A DNA stretch of 64,000 nucleotides from Liopterus haemorrhoidalis (GCA_963971575.1 OZ020617.1:19491403-19555402), one strand, 5' to 3'; shown: positions 23,091 through 34,850, counted from the stretch's first letter. Notes: a model not told the origin generated them from the sequence alone. Translations and numbers: made by a program.

Positions 23091-23150
23091 GTCAATAAGT
23101 TTTAAATCTTTGGGTTGAGAGCAAGAAGTTTTGGAACCATTGCTTTAGAG

Positions 23151-24195
23151 TGGTCTCGGTTTGAATGTTCCTAATGATCCACCCTTAAAAGTGATCCCCT
23201 ATATTTCTCTTATATTTTAAAATATTTTATATTGTATACGCTTCTATAAATTTTGCTATAAACTTTTATTGTTATCAAGCACACTTCCGTGCTATAGATT
23301 TTTACTGACTTCTGTAAATATTTTTCCAGATGCAATGGTCAGAGATACTGTATTTTATGATCCAGGATAACAATGATTACCCATTACGTAAACTACATGT
23401 TACCATCTCCGTTTGACATAATATTTGACAGAACTAATGCAAATTATATTGAGGAAATGAAGGACATCAATCAGATCCAAATTTACAGATCCCAAACAGA
23501 CAGACTAAGTGGACAGATCAGTATATACCAAATATTTTATGAAAACAAACGAACCTGTCTGAACTAGAGATTTGGTTTGATATGTAGTTCAGCAATAAGG
23601 ATATTGTTTTGAATTCAGATATTGGACGTAGGTACTTAGATTAAATAAATCAAGATTTGTTGGATATATGTATAGAAACGTACTGTTTACCACAGAACAA
23701 CGTTAAGTTAATGTACCTGTCTAAGTAAACTAGCAGTAACCATATTAATAAAACAAATAATCGGTTGGATCCTCTATTTGATCTCACTCGATATTAGTAT
23801 CAATAGTTGTCATTGTCCAGAGTTTATCACAAATTAAACTTAAATTTAAACAAAGAATTATATTAGTCCAAACTAATAAAGCACATGCGCCTTACAATTT
23901 TAGAAAAAATAACAGTTAAGGGAAACGCTTCACTTGCCGATTAGTGGTGAGATATAAAACTCTTGATTGATAATGTTGAATTGATATGTTCTTCTATTTC
24001 TAGAAATTATACCAAATCCAATTTTTTACCTTTTTACACGGTTTTATTTAGGTAGGTGTCATATTTGTATGTTTGTTTGCATCAAATCTTGTATTATAAT
24101 TTGTTTTCTACCGAACTGATTTTATTGATTTTTGTACACATGTGTATTTCCGATGACGATACAATATTTTTTCGTAATAATATTAATTGCATTAA
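23151..24195. other. AT-rich intergenic stretch, nothing recognised
   Basis: Short open frames here have no recognisable domain. Confidence 0.55.
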
Positions 24196-24310
24196 GGCGC
24201 TATCTCCTGGTGTACCGCAAAATCAAACTAATGAACCGATGAAAAAAAAAAAATCTTTCAGTGATGGGTACTGGGGGGCCGTGAAAGTTTCGTTGGGGGG
24301 CCGCGAATTT
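24196..24310. mobile_element. hAT-like GC-rich fragment
   Basis: GGGGGGCCGTGAAAG and GGGGGGCCGCGAATTTATAC form a short GC island next to a poly-A run. It resembles the subterminal 'GGGGGCCGCG' sequence of hAT families with CAGTGTTTCTCAACC ends. An isolated right end of that type lies at 26215-26233. The pairing is speculative. Confidence 0.35.
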
Positions 24311-24480
24311 ATACAAGATCGAAACATAAAAATATCATATAGAAATGCGCTCAATCTTACAAGATATAAATTTTATCCATATTTATCTTGCATTTATATT
24401 CATAAAAATATACTTTTCATAACATAAATATAATAAATATTTTATTTATTTTATCTAATATACTTATTCTGACAACTTAT

Positions 24481-24676
24481 TTAAACCACATGCTATTCCA
24501 AACGTTTAAGCGGAACTAAATGGAATTTTAATAATTTTCATAAGTTGTCACTAGCTAACTTTATAATGAGTAAGGTGGGTTTTCGCTAAATAAATGATCA
24601 AAAGCTTCATTCAATCGATAAAAATTACTAGATTTGTAAATCTAGTTCCGCTTAAACCAAAGAAACAGACTATAAG
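24481..24676. mobile_element. MITE, GTTTAAGCGGAACT family, copy 1
   Basis: The left end GCTATTCCAAACGTTTAAGC (then GGAACTAAA) and the right end CTAGTTCCGCTTAAACC (then AAAGAAACAGACTATA) are inverted. The internal words TTGTCACTAGCTAACTTT and ATCAAAAGCTT are shared with the copy at 44205-44357. It is noncoding, and its superfamily is undetermined. Confidence 0.75.
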
Positions 24677-25209
24677 TAAAATATATCAAAGTCAAATAAA
24701 GCGTATGTGTCTGTTGATGCATTCCTATGACAATGGTTTGCGTTGGAGGTACTTTCAAGTAGGTAGTACGACTTGAAAGAGCAATATTTTTTATTATAGT
24801 TTTTTTATTATGCTCTAAAATGCTATTATGCAAAATTGAAGGCAATTTGAACACTTGTAAATAAAAATACTTCACTTTCAAGTCATTATAGGGAATATAA
24901 TCGTTATTAAAAATATCACAATTTTTGGAAACCGTAAGATATCTATTAAAAAAGTGTTTAGTAAAAGTTGTTTCTTTTCAAAAGCTCTATCCAAAGATAT
25001 TCAATATATAAATATATTAAATATATTTATTTATTATTATGACATACGTTCCTATTTAAAAATTCAAAACTGTCCTTGATATCCTGTACTTCCGGTTTTT
25101 CCGGAAAATTTCAACACCACCATTCAATTTTTTGGATAAATTTTGGTTATCATTTTTTTTCTAAACTTGCTCACACGCCGCCTTTTCGAGAAAAATCGTG
25201 TTCCTTCTA

Positions 25210-25241
25210 TCTTGATACACCATATATATATATATATATAT
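25210..25241. repeat. (AT)n microsatellite
   Basis: A pure alternating AT run just left of the foldback arm. A similar run follows the other arm at 26193-26217. Confidence 0.9.
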
Positions 25242-25276
25242 AAGGTATGTTGGAGTTTCTCGACGAATTTAAATAT

Positions 25277-26197
25277 TATAAATAAAACACTATCTTGTAT
25301 ATTCGTCAATTTATTAAAACAGTAATTAAAACATTACAGATACGTTTCGTGCTAATAGTTGCACATCTTCAGTCTGCAAAGAGAAAGAAATCAGTGAAAT
25401 AAGAACGTTGTGCAACATTACGTATCAATGCACACGTGAATACATAATCACAAAAAAAGTTTTTATTTCTTTTCTATTTGTAAAATTATGTTTTTATTAA
25501 TTTTTGACAAGTATTTTTATATTTTCAATATTTTTGTTAGTTTGACAATTTTAGTTTTTATTAATATTTTTTTAACCTGTGTAATTTTGCATTTTCAAAT
25601 TTTTTAATTTGTTAATATTGTGTATTCTAAATATCGGTTTATACTCATATTTTTTTTTTTTTTTGTATTATTATATTTTTTAGATTTTTATTTTTACAAA
25701 TTATTACGTTTTTGTGGATATGTTGTTAGCCGTTTTACAATTTTTCACTCATTTCTTATTAACGGTTTTTTGTAGAAATAATGTTTTAAATTTTTGTTTA
25801 AATTATTTGTTTTAGTTTTTTTTTACTGGTACCATTCTCTATTTTAATTATTGATACATTGTTACAGTTTTTTATCCTATTGACCGGTTTAGTGCATTTA
25901 CTACATGTTTTCATTGTTAATATCTTTAGTTTGTTCAATATATATTTTTTTCATGTTTTTATTCTTCATATTTTGTTTTAGTTTTTATCTTTTATATATG
26001 TTCATTTGTAAAAACTTTTTTTGTGATTATGTATTCACGTATGCATTGATACGTAATGTTGCACAACGTTCTTATTTCACTGATTTCTTTCTCTTTGCAG
26101 ACTGAAGATGTGCAACTATTAGCACGAAACGTATCTGTAATTTTTTAATTACTGTTTTAATAAATTGACGAATATACAAGATAGTGTTTTATTTATA
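25277..26197. mobile_element. Foldback element with T-rich core
   Basis: Arms of about 189 bp (25277-25465 and 26009-26197) are almost perfect reverse complements, with perhaps 2-3 differences. The roughly 540-bp loop is extremely T-rich on the plus strand. Each arm carries CTGAAGATGTGC, then ACTATTAGCACGAAACGT (plus strand in the right arm), a CTGANGA-stem-GAAAC motif. AT microsatellites flank both ends. No protein is encoded. Inverted flanking repeats are known for Penelope-like elements, so a nonautonomous element of that kind is possible. Confidence 0.8.
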
Positions 26198-26199
26198 TA

Positions 26200-26290
26200 T
26201 ATATATATATATATATAAGAAAAGGTTGAGAAACACTGATATAGACTATGTCACTTGTCGCGACCCCCTGGAGTCGCCTATTAGCCTGGT
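26200..26290. mobile_element. Solitary hAT-like right end
   Basis: AAAAGGTTGAGAAACACTG (26215-26233) is the reverse complement of the common CAGTGTTTCTCAACC hAT terminus. A CGCGACCCCCTGGAGTCGCC word follows shortly after. No partner end was found nearby. Confidence 0.45.
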
Positions 26291-26648
26291 GTAAACTAAA
26301 TTAATAACCGATTATTATGTACATAAAAAGACTTTAAAAGTTAAAAAAAAGACACGGTTATGTTAAAATTCACTAAAAAGTAAAAAAAAACATTCCATAT
26401 TCAGCTGTCACATTTTTGGTCATATGTGACAGCTGTTCAGCATTACGCCGTGCTTAACAATGTCCATTCTCAATCAACACTATTCTTTGACGTCCCAAGA
26501 TTTAATTTTTATTCCCATTAAATCCAAATTGTTGTGATAGATGAAAAAAAAAATATATTTTTTATTTTTTAGTACATTTTAATAAAACTATGTAACTTAA
26601 TTTATTTTATATATATTTATTTATTAGTGTGTAAAACCATAAAATATT

Positions 26649-27968
26649 CAGCCGTATGAATAAAGTTGAAGTAAATGCTCATTAGTAGAAGGTAGAAGTA
26701 AAAGCATTTGCTTCGAGTAAAAGGTCGGAGAAAAAGCATTTGCTTCTTTTTATATGAATAATGATTACCTTTTACTTACAAGTCAATGCTTCTACCGGTG
26801 AGTAAAAGGTCAAGAGGATGTGTTTATGTTGAAACTTGAAAATCAGTATTTATCAAAATCGTACTACTTCTTTCTGATCGCTGTCAACTTGAAATTAGTC
26901 TATAAACACTATCAAAACTGTACTAGTGCCGTACTGAGTTCCATGTTTGACATATCAGTTTATTTTTATTGGTGTAAATTCATGTACAGATTCAGGGCAC
27001 TTTACACCTATACTTGTGAACATTTCATTGGCATCACAAATTGCCTATACATTTAGCATAGGTTTTCCTTTACGATTTACATATTCATCTTCATGGATCT
27101 TCGGTTTTTCTATCACTATATGTGTACAGTCAATGACACCAACTGCGGTTGGAAAACGGTATTTTCTTTGCCACATTTTTTTCGCCTCCACTAATAAATT
27201 TTGGGAAGTAATAAATTTAATCCAGTTGCCAGCTTGTGCAACTATTTGATCAACAGCACTGCTGACAGTCAGTGATACTGTGGTTTGCTTCACCCCAAGT
27301 TCCTCACCGATACTTCTAGATCAGCTAGATATCTCAACAAAAAAAAGTTACCTAAAAATTATTAGCTAAACACTCCATGTTCTCCTGTTCAAACCGAAAC
27401 TAACTTTTTTGTCAGTACAACGTGATGAAGAACGATGCCTATAATAATAATAATAATTGCTTATTGATGGTATACATTACATAGATATATTACATAGGTC
27501 ATAGTTTATATACATAATCTACAATATATTGAAATTAACGAAATGTTCTAATAATTGAATTAAATACATATATAATAGATATCAGCTGACATACAGTGTT
27601 AATACATATTATAGAACATCAATCTTAGGTTTAGCTACAAATTAATTTTTATTTCCAAAATATAATGTTTCATATTTCTTAAATGCACAATATCCTCCAT
27701 GGCAATTAGTTCGCTACCACACTTTTTCACAAGTGAGTATATGAATATATGAATGCATGTTTTTCGAAGCATTTGCTTATAATTTAAAGTAAAAGGTCTG
27801 TTTTAATCATAACCATTTACTTCTGTCTTGAGCAAAAGATCAACAAAAAAGCATTTGCTTCTTACTCATAAGTAGAAGGTTTTGCTTGCATTTTTATTCA
27901 TAGTGTTGGGAGGATTTGTTTCATAATTTGCAAGTAAAAGGTTATGCTTATTTTTATTCATACGGCCC
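26649..27968. mobile_element. PIF/Harbinger-like element
   Basis: The inverted ends are CAGCCGTATGAATAAA at the left and TTTATTCATACGGCCC-type at the right. Subterminal regions on both sides are crowded with AAGCATTTGCTTC and GTAAAAGGT words in both orientations. ATT flanks both sides, a candidate 3-bp duplication. The interior holds a HARBI1-like transposase remnant. A short (AAT)n run lies at about 27441-27457. Confidence 0.75.
26960..27325 (-). pseudogene. HARBI1-like (PIF/Harbinger) DDE transposase fragment
   Basis: The minus-strand frame reads 'EELGVKQTTVSLTVSSAVDQ' (HTH-like), then 'FPTAVGVIDCTHIVIEKP', 'DEYVNRKGKPMLNV', a stop, then 'AICDANEMFTSIGVKCPESV'. It follows the HARBI1 order FPN.IGAIDCTHI.I..P, E.(F/Y)VNRKG.HS.NVQ, .CD....F......PGSVHD. 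The Asp of IDCTH is the first catalytic residue and is present. A Gln-to-stop change after LNV, and loss of the region with the other two acidic residues, leave it inactive. Confidence 0.88.
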
Positions 27969-30263
27969 ATTAATTATCTCGTTTTCGAAGGTAGTTAATA
28001 AGTAAATAGAAAAATGATTTTTTTTTTTTTGCAAAAATAGCGCGTAGATAAAAGGTTTTAATTTTTTTTTGTTTCTTTAATCTACTTCTCAAGACCTTTC
28101 GTAATAAGTCCCATATCGTATTTTTAAAAAAAATCTGGCTCACATCACTGTATATTACTCTGATTATTGTATATTTTTAAACCGACCACTCTGGAGGGCA
28201 TAAGTTTTTTTGACATATATATTTGTTGGAAAAAATCACGTTAAAATAAAATATTTAAAACAAATAATGTTTTTCGTCTACGATTTAAGATTTAAGAACT
28301 TTGTAAAAGTTCTATGATTTAAGAATATTCATTTGATGATCGACATTAAATTTAATAAAATAAAATATTCATTTAACAATACAAAAATATTAATAACTTT
28401 CGAAAACCTAATCTGATGGTACTTTCAGATCACAGTAATTTGCAAAGCTTTATATTTTTATTATTATAATTATTATTTTTTAAATATTTTTAAATCAACC
28501 CCTCTGGGATATTGGATAATTTGTGTGATACACGCAACCCAGACTACACAGGTGTATACGGGAAATCACCACACTTAGTAAGGAGTAATAGGAAATTCGT
28601 GTAAGACGTCCTTGCAATTTGGCCAGAATATGTACCGTACACACTATTAGTCACACACAAGTACAACAGTGAAAGCAATATAGTGTCACGTGGGTGGTTT
28701 GATGGAAAACAACTAATAAATTTTATTTAATAATTATGAGCTATATAACTGTATTTGATATTATTATTATTATTTTATTTTAAATCGGTCTATTTCTGCG
28801 ACAAGGCTAATCGCCGATGCCAGGGGGCGAGCTCTTACACCTAGATGAGAGATGAATGATTGTGAAAATGGGAGTAATGTTAACATATTATTCTCGTCCG
28901 AATAATATTACCAACTTGAATTAACAACCTCAGAATTCATGTTATCACCAGAAACTGCATGATTTAACGATCTCGGCCACACCGTTGGCTAACTGTATTT
29001 GATAGAATTTTCCATGGGAGCTGGGGAAGTCTCTCGTCCACCCTGTGGTAAACGGGATTATCTTGAACCTGCATCCTGGTGGAGGTTGCCCATCAGGAAG
29101 TCAAGAAGCCTGCTGAAGCGTTCCCTGGTCATAAAGGAACAACTTTTTGGTCTACTCGGAAGTAGTCGTATATGAAATCGGACTCGTGGTCGTCACCGTT
29201 ATTAATGGTAACAGAACGGTGGCGAACGTCGTATAGAAGTTACGTACGACATCCATTTACTTATTCCTTCGATTAACCGAGTTCCGCATTACCAAATTAC
29301 GAAATTACGACCTAGGGCAATGTTTGTGACAATATTTATTCGCCCAAAAACTGCAACAAGTCCTTAGGAAATTAATGTACTAAATAAATTTACATCTTTC
29401 TTTCCAAGAGGCTGTAAAATATTGCACATAAAGAAAACAAATGATTAAGTTGAAAAGTTATAAACAAACTTCCTTGAATAAATAACTTGGAAATATATTA
29501 CCACCTAAACACACATTACCCCGTGTATAAACTAATAAAACACATATTAAGGAAAATAATAAAGAACAATAATATTAAAAGATAAACACGATCCAAGCAT
29601 ATACTCATATAATTAAAACATATAATAAGAAAGAGTAGTAGCCAAGTTTTGTGTAGATATTTCCCTAAAATATTAAGATAATAAACAAAATTAAACATGA
29701 TAACTCCCCTACCGGCACTAGGAAACATACGAAGGGTTTTCGCATGTACTACGTTGGTAGTATGTAATTAATGATTATTACGTGACAGTCCTATTAAGCA
29801 TGTGTTGACATTGTTGTTCTTAATTGCGTTTTATGTTCGGTTCGTTTTGTTCTTATTTATTACACTGTAAAAAATATATGGGCTCTTTAGAATGCGTTGA
29901 AAACAAAGATATAATTTTTTATGATCACGAATGATAAAAAATATTTTATTTGATGAAAGTTTTTTCTTGTTTTGTGGGCTATATTGTTTTTGAGGAGTAA
30001 ATGTTTTTTATTTGTTCAGGGTGCATTAGGGAAACAAGTGAATTTAAAGTACAGTGTTAGCGTTTGAATAATGTATTATCAAATGAACATCGCTTTATAT
30101 AAGACTAGTCGAAATACCTGCACATCGTACGGGATTAATGAGAATTTATAGCTGATTGGTCATAGACCCCAAACTTTCGTTCTTTGCATTTGACGTCAAA
30201 TGACACTTTTACTACTTTGGTGGACGCCCCCCACCCCTGGGCCAGTAGATTTGGCCCAATTTT
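27969..30263. other. Unassigned AT-rich stretch
   Basis: A less AT-rich section at about 28800-29270 (for example CCAGGGGGCGAGCTC and CATCCTGGTGGAGGTTGCCC) has no open frame of recognisable family and no clear terminal repeats. The rest is AT-rich with homopolymer runs. Confidence 0.5.
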
Positions 30264-30851
30264 AAAGGATTCCACACACCAAAGTGGCCGCAGTGGCGGT
30301 AGCGTTAGCGATACGACTAGCGATCAGGTCTCCTCACACTAACGCGGTGAGAGTGGCGGTAGCGGTAGCGATCAGTTAGTGAATCACGGTATATACTTTT
30401 GTGATAATATTGATTGCGAGAATACGTGAGAATATGCTAAAAGTTAAACAAGAAGAAGTCTTGATTTTGGCAGCTCTTCTTGAAAACTTTTCCTATTTCG
30501 TCCCACACTTTATTTTTTTTCCTAATATTCTTGTAATCAGGATGTGCTAAGTCATACAAAATTAAATGATCCTTTACTGATTCTATGTTTTTTTCTGTTA
30601 AATTATCCATTTTCGATACTATTTTCTTAAATATATTCACTCTGTGGTATATAAACAATGAATATCGCGCGGCCTAACGCAACTTGTCGAGTTCGGCCGC
30701 CAGTGTTTGGTGATCGCTAGACTGAACGCTGCATACGGCGTCTTTCTCAGATAGCGGAACGATTGTATGTGCGTGGTCTCATTGTATTGTATAGGTTGCG
30801 TTAGGCCGCTGCATTAACGCCACCGCGCCGCTTTGGTGTGTGGAATCCTTT
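30264..30851. mobile_element. PIF/Harbinger-like nonautonomous element carrying a MADF fragment
   Basis: The terminal inverted repeats are AAAGGATTCCACACACCAAA and TTTGGTGTGTGGAATCCTTT, a perfect 20-bp match. Subterminal GGCGGTAGCGTTAGCG and GCGTTAGGCCGC words follow. A TTA/TAA-type 3-bp duplication is plausible but cannot be placed unambiguously, because the ends sit in TTTAAA/TTTATA context. At 588 bp it is nonautonomous. Confidence 0.85.
30437..30658 (-). pseudogene. MADF-domain (Myb/SANT-like) fragment of a Harbinger second ORF
   Basis: The 73-residue open frame contains 'LILYDLAHPDYKNIRKKNKV' and 'WDEIGKVFKKS', the core of the MADF domain (LI.LV...P.LYD..H.DYK....K..AW.EI...). PIF/Harbinger elements in animals often encode a separate Myb/SANT or MADF protein that helps the transposase bind DNA, so its place between Harbinger-like ends fits. 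Only the N-terminal two-thirds of the domain is present, and there is no partner transposase in the element. Confidence 0.75.
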
Positions 30852-31536
30852 ATACATTACTAGCAGATAACAGCTACAGAATTGGCACCATTTTTGTACA
30901 ATAATAGCAGACACAGCTACTATACTACAGCTGCTCGGGGAATTGAAGATAAAATTTGTTAACCACAACGTAATGAATTTTTAAATTACTTCATTGTATA
31001 CAATATTGGCATCTTTTCTTTTTTTTTTTTTGTATAAATAAACATTTTTTTTAGATTGCCTACTCGTGATAATGCGACATGATTATTGTTCAACGAATTA
31101 TATGTAGGGGAGCGTTGATCCTTTTTCGCCTCTGACACATGGACTAAAACATTCGCCCAGTCAAATGATAAAACTGTTTTGAACAACTAATTACTCTATT
31201 CAGATAAGTTAAGGTGGAAATCTGGCTTCGTTATAACCTTGAGAATGTAACTTTAAAACGGCACCTCAAACGTGAAATAGGGTAGAAATAGTAGAAATAT
31301 AATAAAAAGAGTAGTTTTGGAGACAATCGCGCTCTATAAATCAGTATTTTGTAGATAAATGTGAATATTAATGTCTTCTTAGGTATATTAATATTATAAC
31401 GTTAAAATTTTTCAAATCAAAAATAAAATCGTTGCAGTCTTGTAGTATAGTGTAATATGTAAATTTTACGCACGAAATTGTTAAAAATTTCTTGAACACT
31501 GCTGTGGGTTCGTCCTGTTTGTGTTCTTAAAATGCA

Positions 31537-31562
31537 AAATAAATAAATAAATAAATAAATAA
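31537..31562. repeat. (AAAT)n microsatellite
   Basis: A short pure AAAT tetranucleotide run inside the interrupting sequence. Confidence 0.9.
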
Positions 31563-31605
31563 TCGTACAGCAAAATAACTTATGCATTTTACAATATATA
31601 AGCTA

Positions 31606-31640
31606 CTAGGGGCCTCAGCCCGGCTACGCCGGGCTTCTCC
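31606..31640 (-). mobile_element. Helitron-type 3' terminus
   Basis: On the minus strand a GCCCGGCGTAGCCGGGC hairpin is followed by TGAGGCCC and then CTAG|T. A GC hairpin about 10 nt before CTRR and an insertion before T are the hallmarks of Helitron 3' ends. The body would extend to the right. Its 5' end was not located. Confidence 0.65.
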
Positions 31641-32444
31641 CCCTACGTTAACAAAACTCGTCTTATTTGAACGTATTCTACAGATAGGTTTAACATTTAA
31701 AACGTTCGAACGACCCTTAAAATATATTATGATAACTCAAAACTGATTCTTACTTTCTTAATTCTTACTTTCTTTTCCGCTTAATAGTATTGTTAACTGA
31801 AGGCAATTTTATGGTCAGCAAAAATGTTCAAAATTTATGAAAATGTGTTAAAACTTTAAAAAACTGCATTATCTTTATCAACTCTTATGTATTTGTTACA
31901 CATTTCATCAATTTTATTAATGAAATACCTTCAACTGTAGGTTTTTCAATTCAGTTTTGGTCTGAAATCGTCTCCTAAATAGTAGAAATATGAATAAACA
32001 TCTTTTACCGTCTGGTACAACCTGTTCGTGCTGAGCAATGATGACGATCAACGCCACGGTTTCGAGCAAAAAATGCATGATTTTTTTCAATAAAAATTAG
32101 TCAGTACCCCCTGTCGAAATAAAATTAAGCCTAAGCACTAAAAAAATATAACCCGGATAAGACGGCGGTTCATTTTCCTCTCTCCGAGTTACCGGAAAAA
32201 TTAAGATACACCATAAGTTGAATATAACATACATACCAACACTTGTACAATAAAGCTGCTGATTTCGAGAACTGAACTTAAATACGACAAATTATTGAGA
32301 TAAATATATCCCGCGAAAAATATAAACAAATATGTATTTACCGAAGAAAAAAAGTTTATAAAATTTTGAGGGATATCAAATGATAAGTTTTTGACACATG
32401 GATTAACAATTACTTTTTTTTATCAACAAATAATGGAATTATTA

Positions 32445-33019
32445 TTTTATATAAACATTAATATCCAACAGCAGGGGTGTCGAACTGATTTGAGTCACGG
32501 TCTATTTTTCATTTCAAAATGATAAGCAGTGACGGAACTTTAAATATCCCGAAGAGTTTCTTGCAATTTTTTATGAGTAGAAAAGGAGAAGAGGGTATAT
32601 TTTATATTTTTAAATGTATTTTTCTCCTAAATAAGCTCAAATGTTTTTCATTAACGCTTCAGAGGCCACAAAAAAAATAGGTTTCGGGCCGTAGAGGGCC
32701 CGCGTGCCCTCTAAATTTGATTCGGTCCTCCCCAAGACAAAATCCCGGGTGCTCCACTGAATGAATTTATTATTTGATATAAACATCAATATCCAACAGC
32801 AGGGGTGTCGAACAGATTTGGGTCGCGGCTTATTTTTCATACAAAATGATAAGCAGTGACGGAACTTTAAATATCCCGAAAGGTTTCTTGAAATTTTTTT
32901 ATGAACAGAAAAGGGGAAGAAAGTATATTTTATATATTTAAATATATTTTTCTCCTAAATAAGCTCAAGTGTTTTTCAGGGGCCATAAAAAATTAGGTTG
33001 CGGGCCGTATACGGCCACT
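32445..33019. repeat. Tandem partial duplication of the element tail
   Basis: The segment beginning ATAAACATTAATATCCAACA at 32455 is repeated from about 32779 (ATAAACATCAATATCCAACA) to CGGCCACTG at 33019. The second unit lacks part of the GC-rich end but ends in a similar ...CCACTG terminus. Confidence 0.8.
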
Positions 33020-34675
33020 GTTTTTAAGTGAATAAATTTTGTGTTGACAATGGCGAGAGCAGAAACTATAGTTAGTAAAATAAAAGATTCTTTGAAACAA
33101 AACTAAATGTGTTCATTTAAAACCTTTTGTCACTAATATCACTATATCTTTGGAACTACTGAAGAGATTTAAATATTCTTTCAATTCTGATTAGTGTATA
33201 ATCTTGCCTGTAAATAAATCTATGTTGTCGCTGATAATTTCAAGAAAATGAGTTAATTCTGAACGGAAAACATGGAATTCATATTAACCGAGTACACGAA
33301 TATTAATATAACTTTGAAACAATTGAACCGATTTTTATAGAGCACATGATAAAATCTAGTCAGGTTTTAGGCTATGTACCGACATCGATTGGTTTATAAG
33401 ATGGCGTTTATAATGCTATTTATTTATTAACAATTACATAACATTGATTTTTACAACTGAAAATATCTTATAAGATAGACAAAAATTCGCTGCAAATTTT
33501 AATATATAGATTGTTATAAATTTTATTTCAGATTGTTATTTTTGAATAAGAAACTTATAAATTGTGGAAGTTATTCGTACCTTTAAGACAATAAATAAAC
33601 AAGACAAACCAATAAACAGAATAAGAAGTCACATGTTGGACTTAGCAATACACGATAAAACGTAGGGTAAGAACAGAAAGAAAATGAATTAAAATGGAAA
33701 TTACCTTAACAATTATAAAACGGTTGAAAAATAGTAAATTGAGATAGTACTGGCATGTTAAAAATTTAAAGAAAGAATGTGGTGAAAGAAGACTCACGAA
33801 TGATATCTCGAAGACTAGCAGTTAAATATAAAATACAAATAATATAAATAAATAACTTAATCTGTGAAAATTACATCTGAGAACTGCGTACCGATCATGA
33901 GAAAATGCCAAAAAAAAAAGGATTTGTCATCTTAGCAGCTCATTAAAGGTTTACTACGAGCGCACCACTATCTTATTTGTCCGAGAAATGGATTAATTGA
34001 AAGAAATGTAGTATTAATATATTGCTTCACAAGAATATTATCTTTACTAACATAACTCTGTCCGGATTCTAATTATAACAGAAGATTGCCCTGCATTTAA
34101 AACATTAATAATCTTCAATTAAGAAATCAATTTGTCCCATTAATTATCGTCATTACCGAAAACAAAGATCAGCATTATAAAAAGTTCTACAATCGATTTT
34201 AACCGACAAGAGTCAGTATTAAAGTTACTCGTTCCCGTCTTGACTGCTGATGATGCAATTACTTTCTACATTTGTCATTTCCCATATTTTTCTCCGTCCT
34301 GCAATAATTTTTTGTCGACAGGAACAATCCCCTCAGTTTGTCATTATAACTGCTCTGTCCAATACCCTACTGACATAATGACAAAAAAGTTTTTCAACAA
34401 AGAATACTTATATTGCATTAGTTACGTTCAGGAAAATAATTTGTAAGTTGTCGCAGGGGACAACACAGAGAAATTCGATACTTAAAAATGATTTAAAAAT
34501 GTCATTCGATTTTTTTTTATTGACTTTAGTACTTCGTTGGTATAATTCAGCCCTTATTAATTAAACTCTTATGCCGTCACTCTTGTGTCTGTCTGTGTGG
34601 TAGAAATTTTGGGCAAGTAAGTGGACCTAGCGAATTCCAATTTATCATATATAGTAAGTACTCTAACCCGCGTAC
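33020..34675. other. AT-rich intergenic stretch
   Basis: A weak resemblance to a LINE tail (a frame with 'YWHVKNLKKE' near 33750) is too faint to annotate. Nothing else was recognised. Confidence 0.5.
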
Positions 34676-34850
34676 ATGCCGACCGGCGTACCGTAATGGT
34701 AACACATGTGCTCTGCGTTGAGAAGGTCTCGGGTTCGAATCCCGTTCAGGCATGGAAATTTTGTCAAATAAAAATTGTCCTGTCTAATTGCTGCAGCAAA
34801 AATAATAATAACCCGCATACCTAAATACACCATCAGAAGTCACTAGAAAA
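34676..34850 (+). mobile_element. tRNA-derived SINE
   Basis: The head starts ATGCCGACCGGCGTACCGTA and has a perfect B box, GGGTTCGAATCCC (34731-34743), then CGTTCAGGCATGG. The ATGCC/GGCAT ends could pair as a residual acceptor stem. Box A (GTAATGGTAACACATG) is degenerate. The body continues as AT-rich sequence to a Helitron-like 3' end at 34861. It is related to the SINE at 18738. Confidence 0.7.

Larger units (their letters stand above)
20245..23142. mobile_element. Probable decayed hAT element loaded with nested debris
   Basis: The left end TAGGGGTCCCAACACTTTTT and the right end GTTTTGGAACCATTG are imperfect inverted repeats of a CAGTGGTCCCAAAACTT-type hAT terminus. Flanking octamers CTCTAGAC (20237-20244) and CTTTAGAG (23143-23150) agree at 6 of 8 positions. 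The 2.9-kb interior holds a Tc1-like element, a DUF7869-like fragment and an antisense LINE tail, so it is a layered insertion site. The pairing of ends is an inference. Confidence 0.5.
30972..32767 (-). mobile_element. Second copy of the CAGTGGCGCAG hAT-type family, inverted and interrupted
   Basis: Reverse-complement homology to the element at 15096-15932 covers 30985-31245 and about 32265-32759. The right boundary GGGTGCTCCACTG is a mutated terminus. AATGAATT occurs at 30972-30979 and again at 32760-32767, a candidate 8-bp duplication, although the left terminus itself is lost. About 1 kb of unrelated sequence (31246-32264), including a Helitron-like 3' end, interrupts it. Confidence 0.75.

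Noticed and set aside
24056..24427. 123-residue plus-strand frame
   Set aside because: It crosses a poly-A run and a hAT-like GC-rich fragment; no domain seen.
33550..33850. Possible LINE tail ('YWHVKNLKKE')
   Set aside because: Similarity is too short and interrupted to separate from chance in AT-rich sequence.
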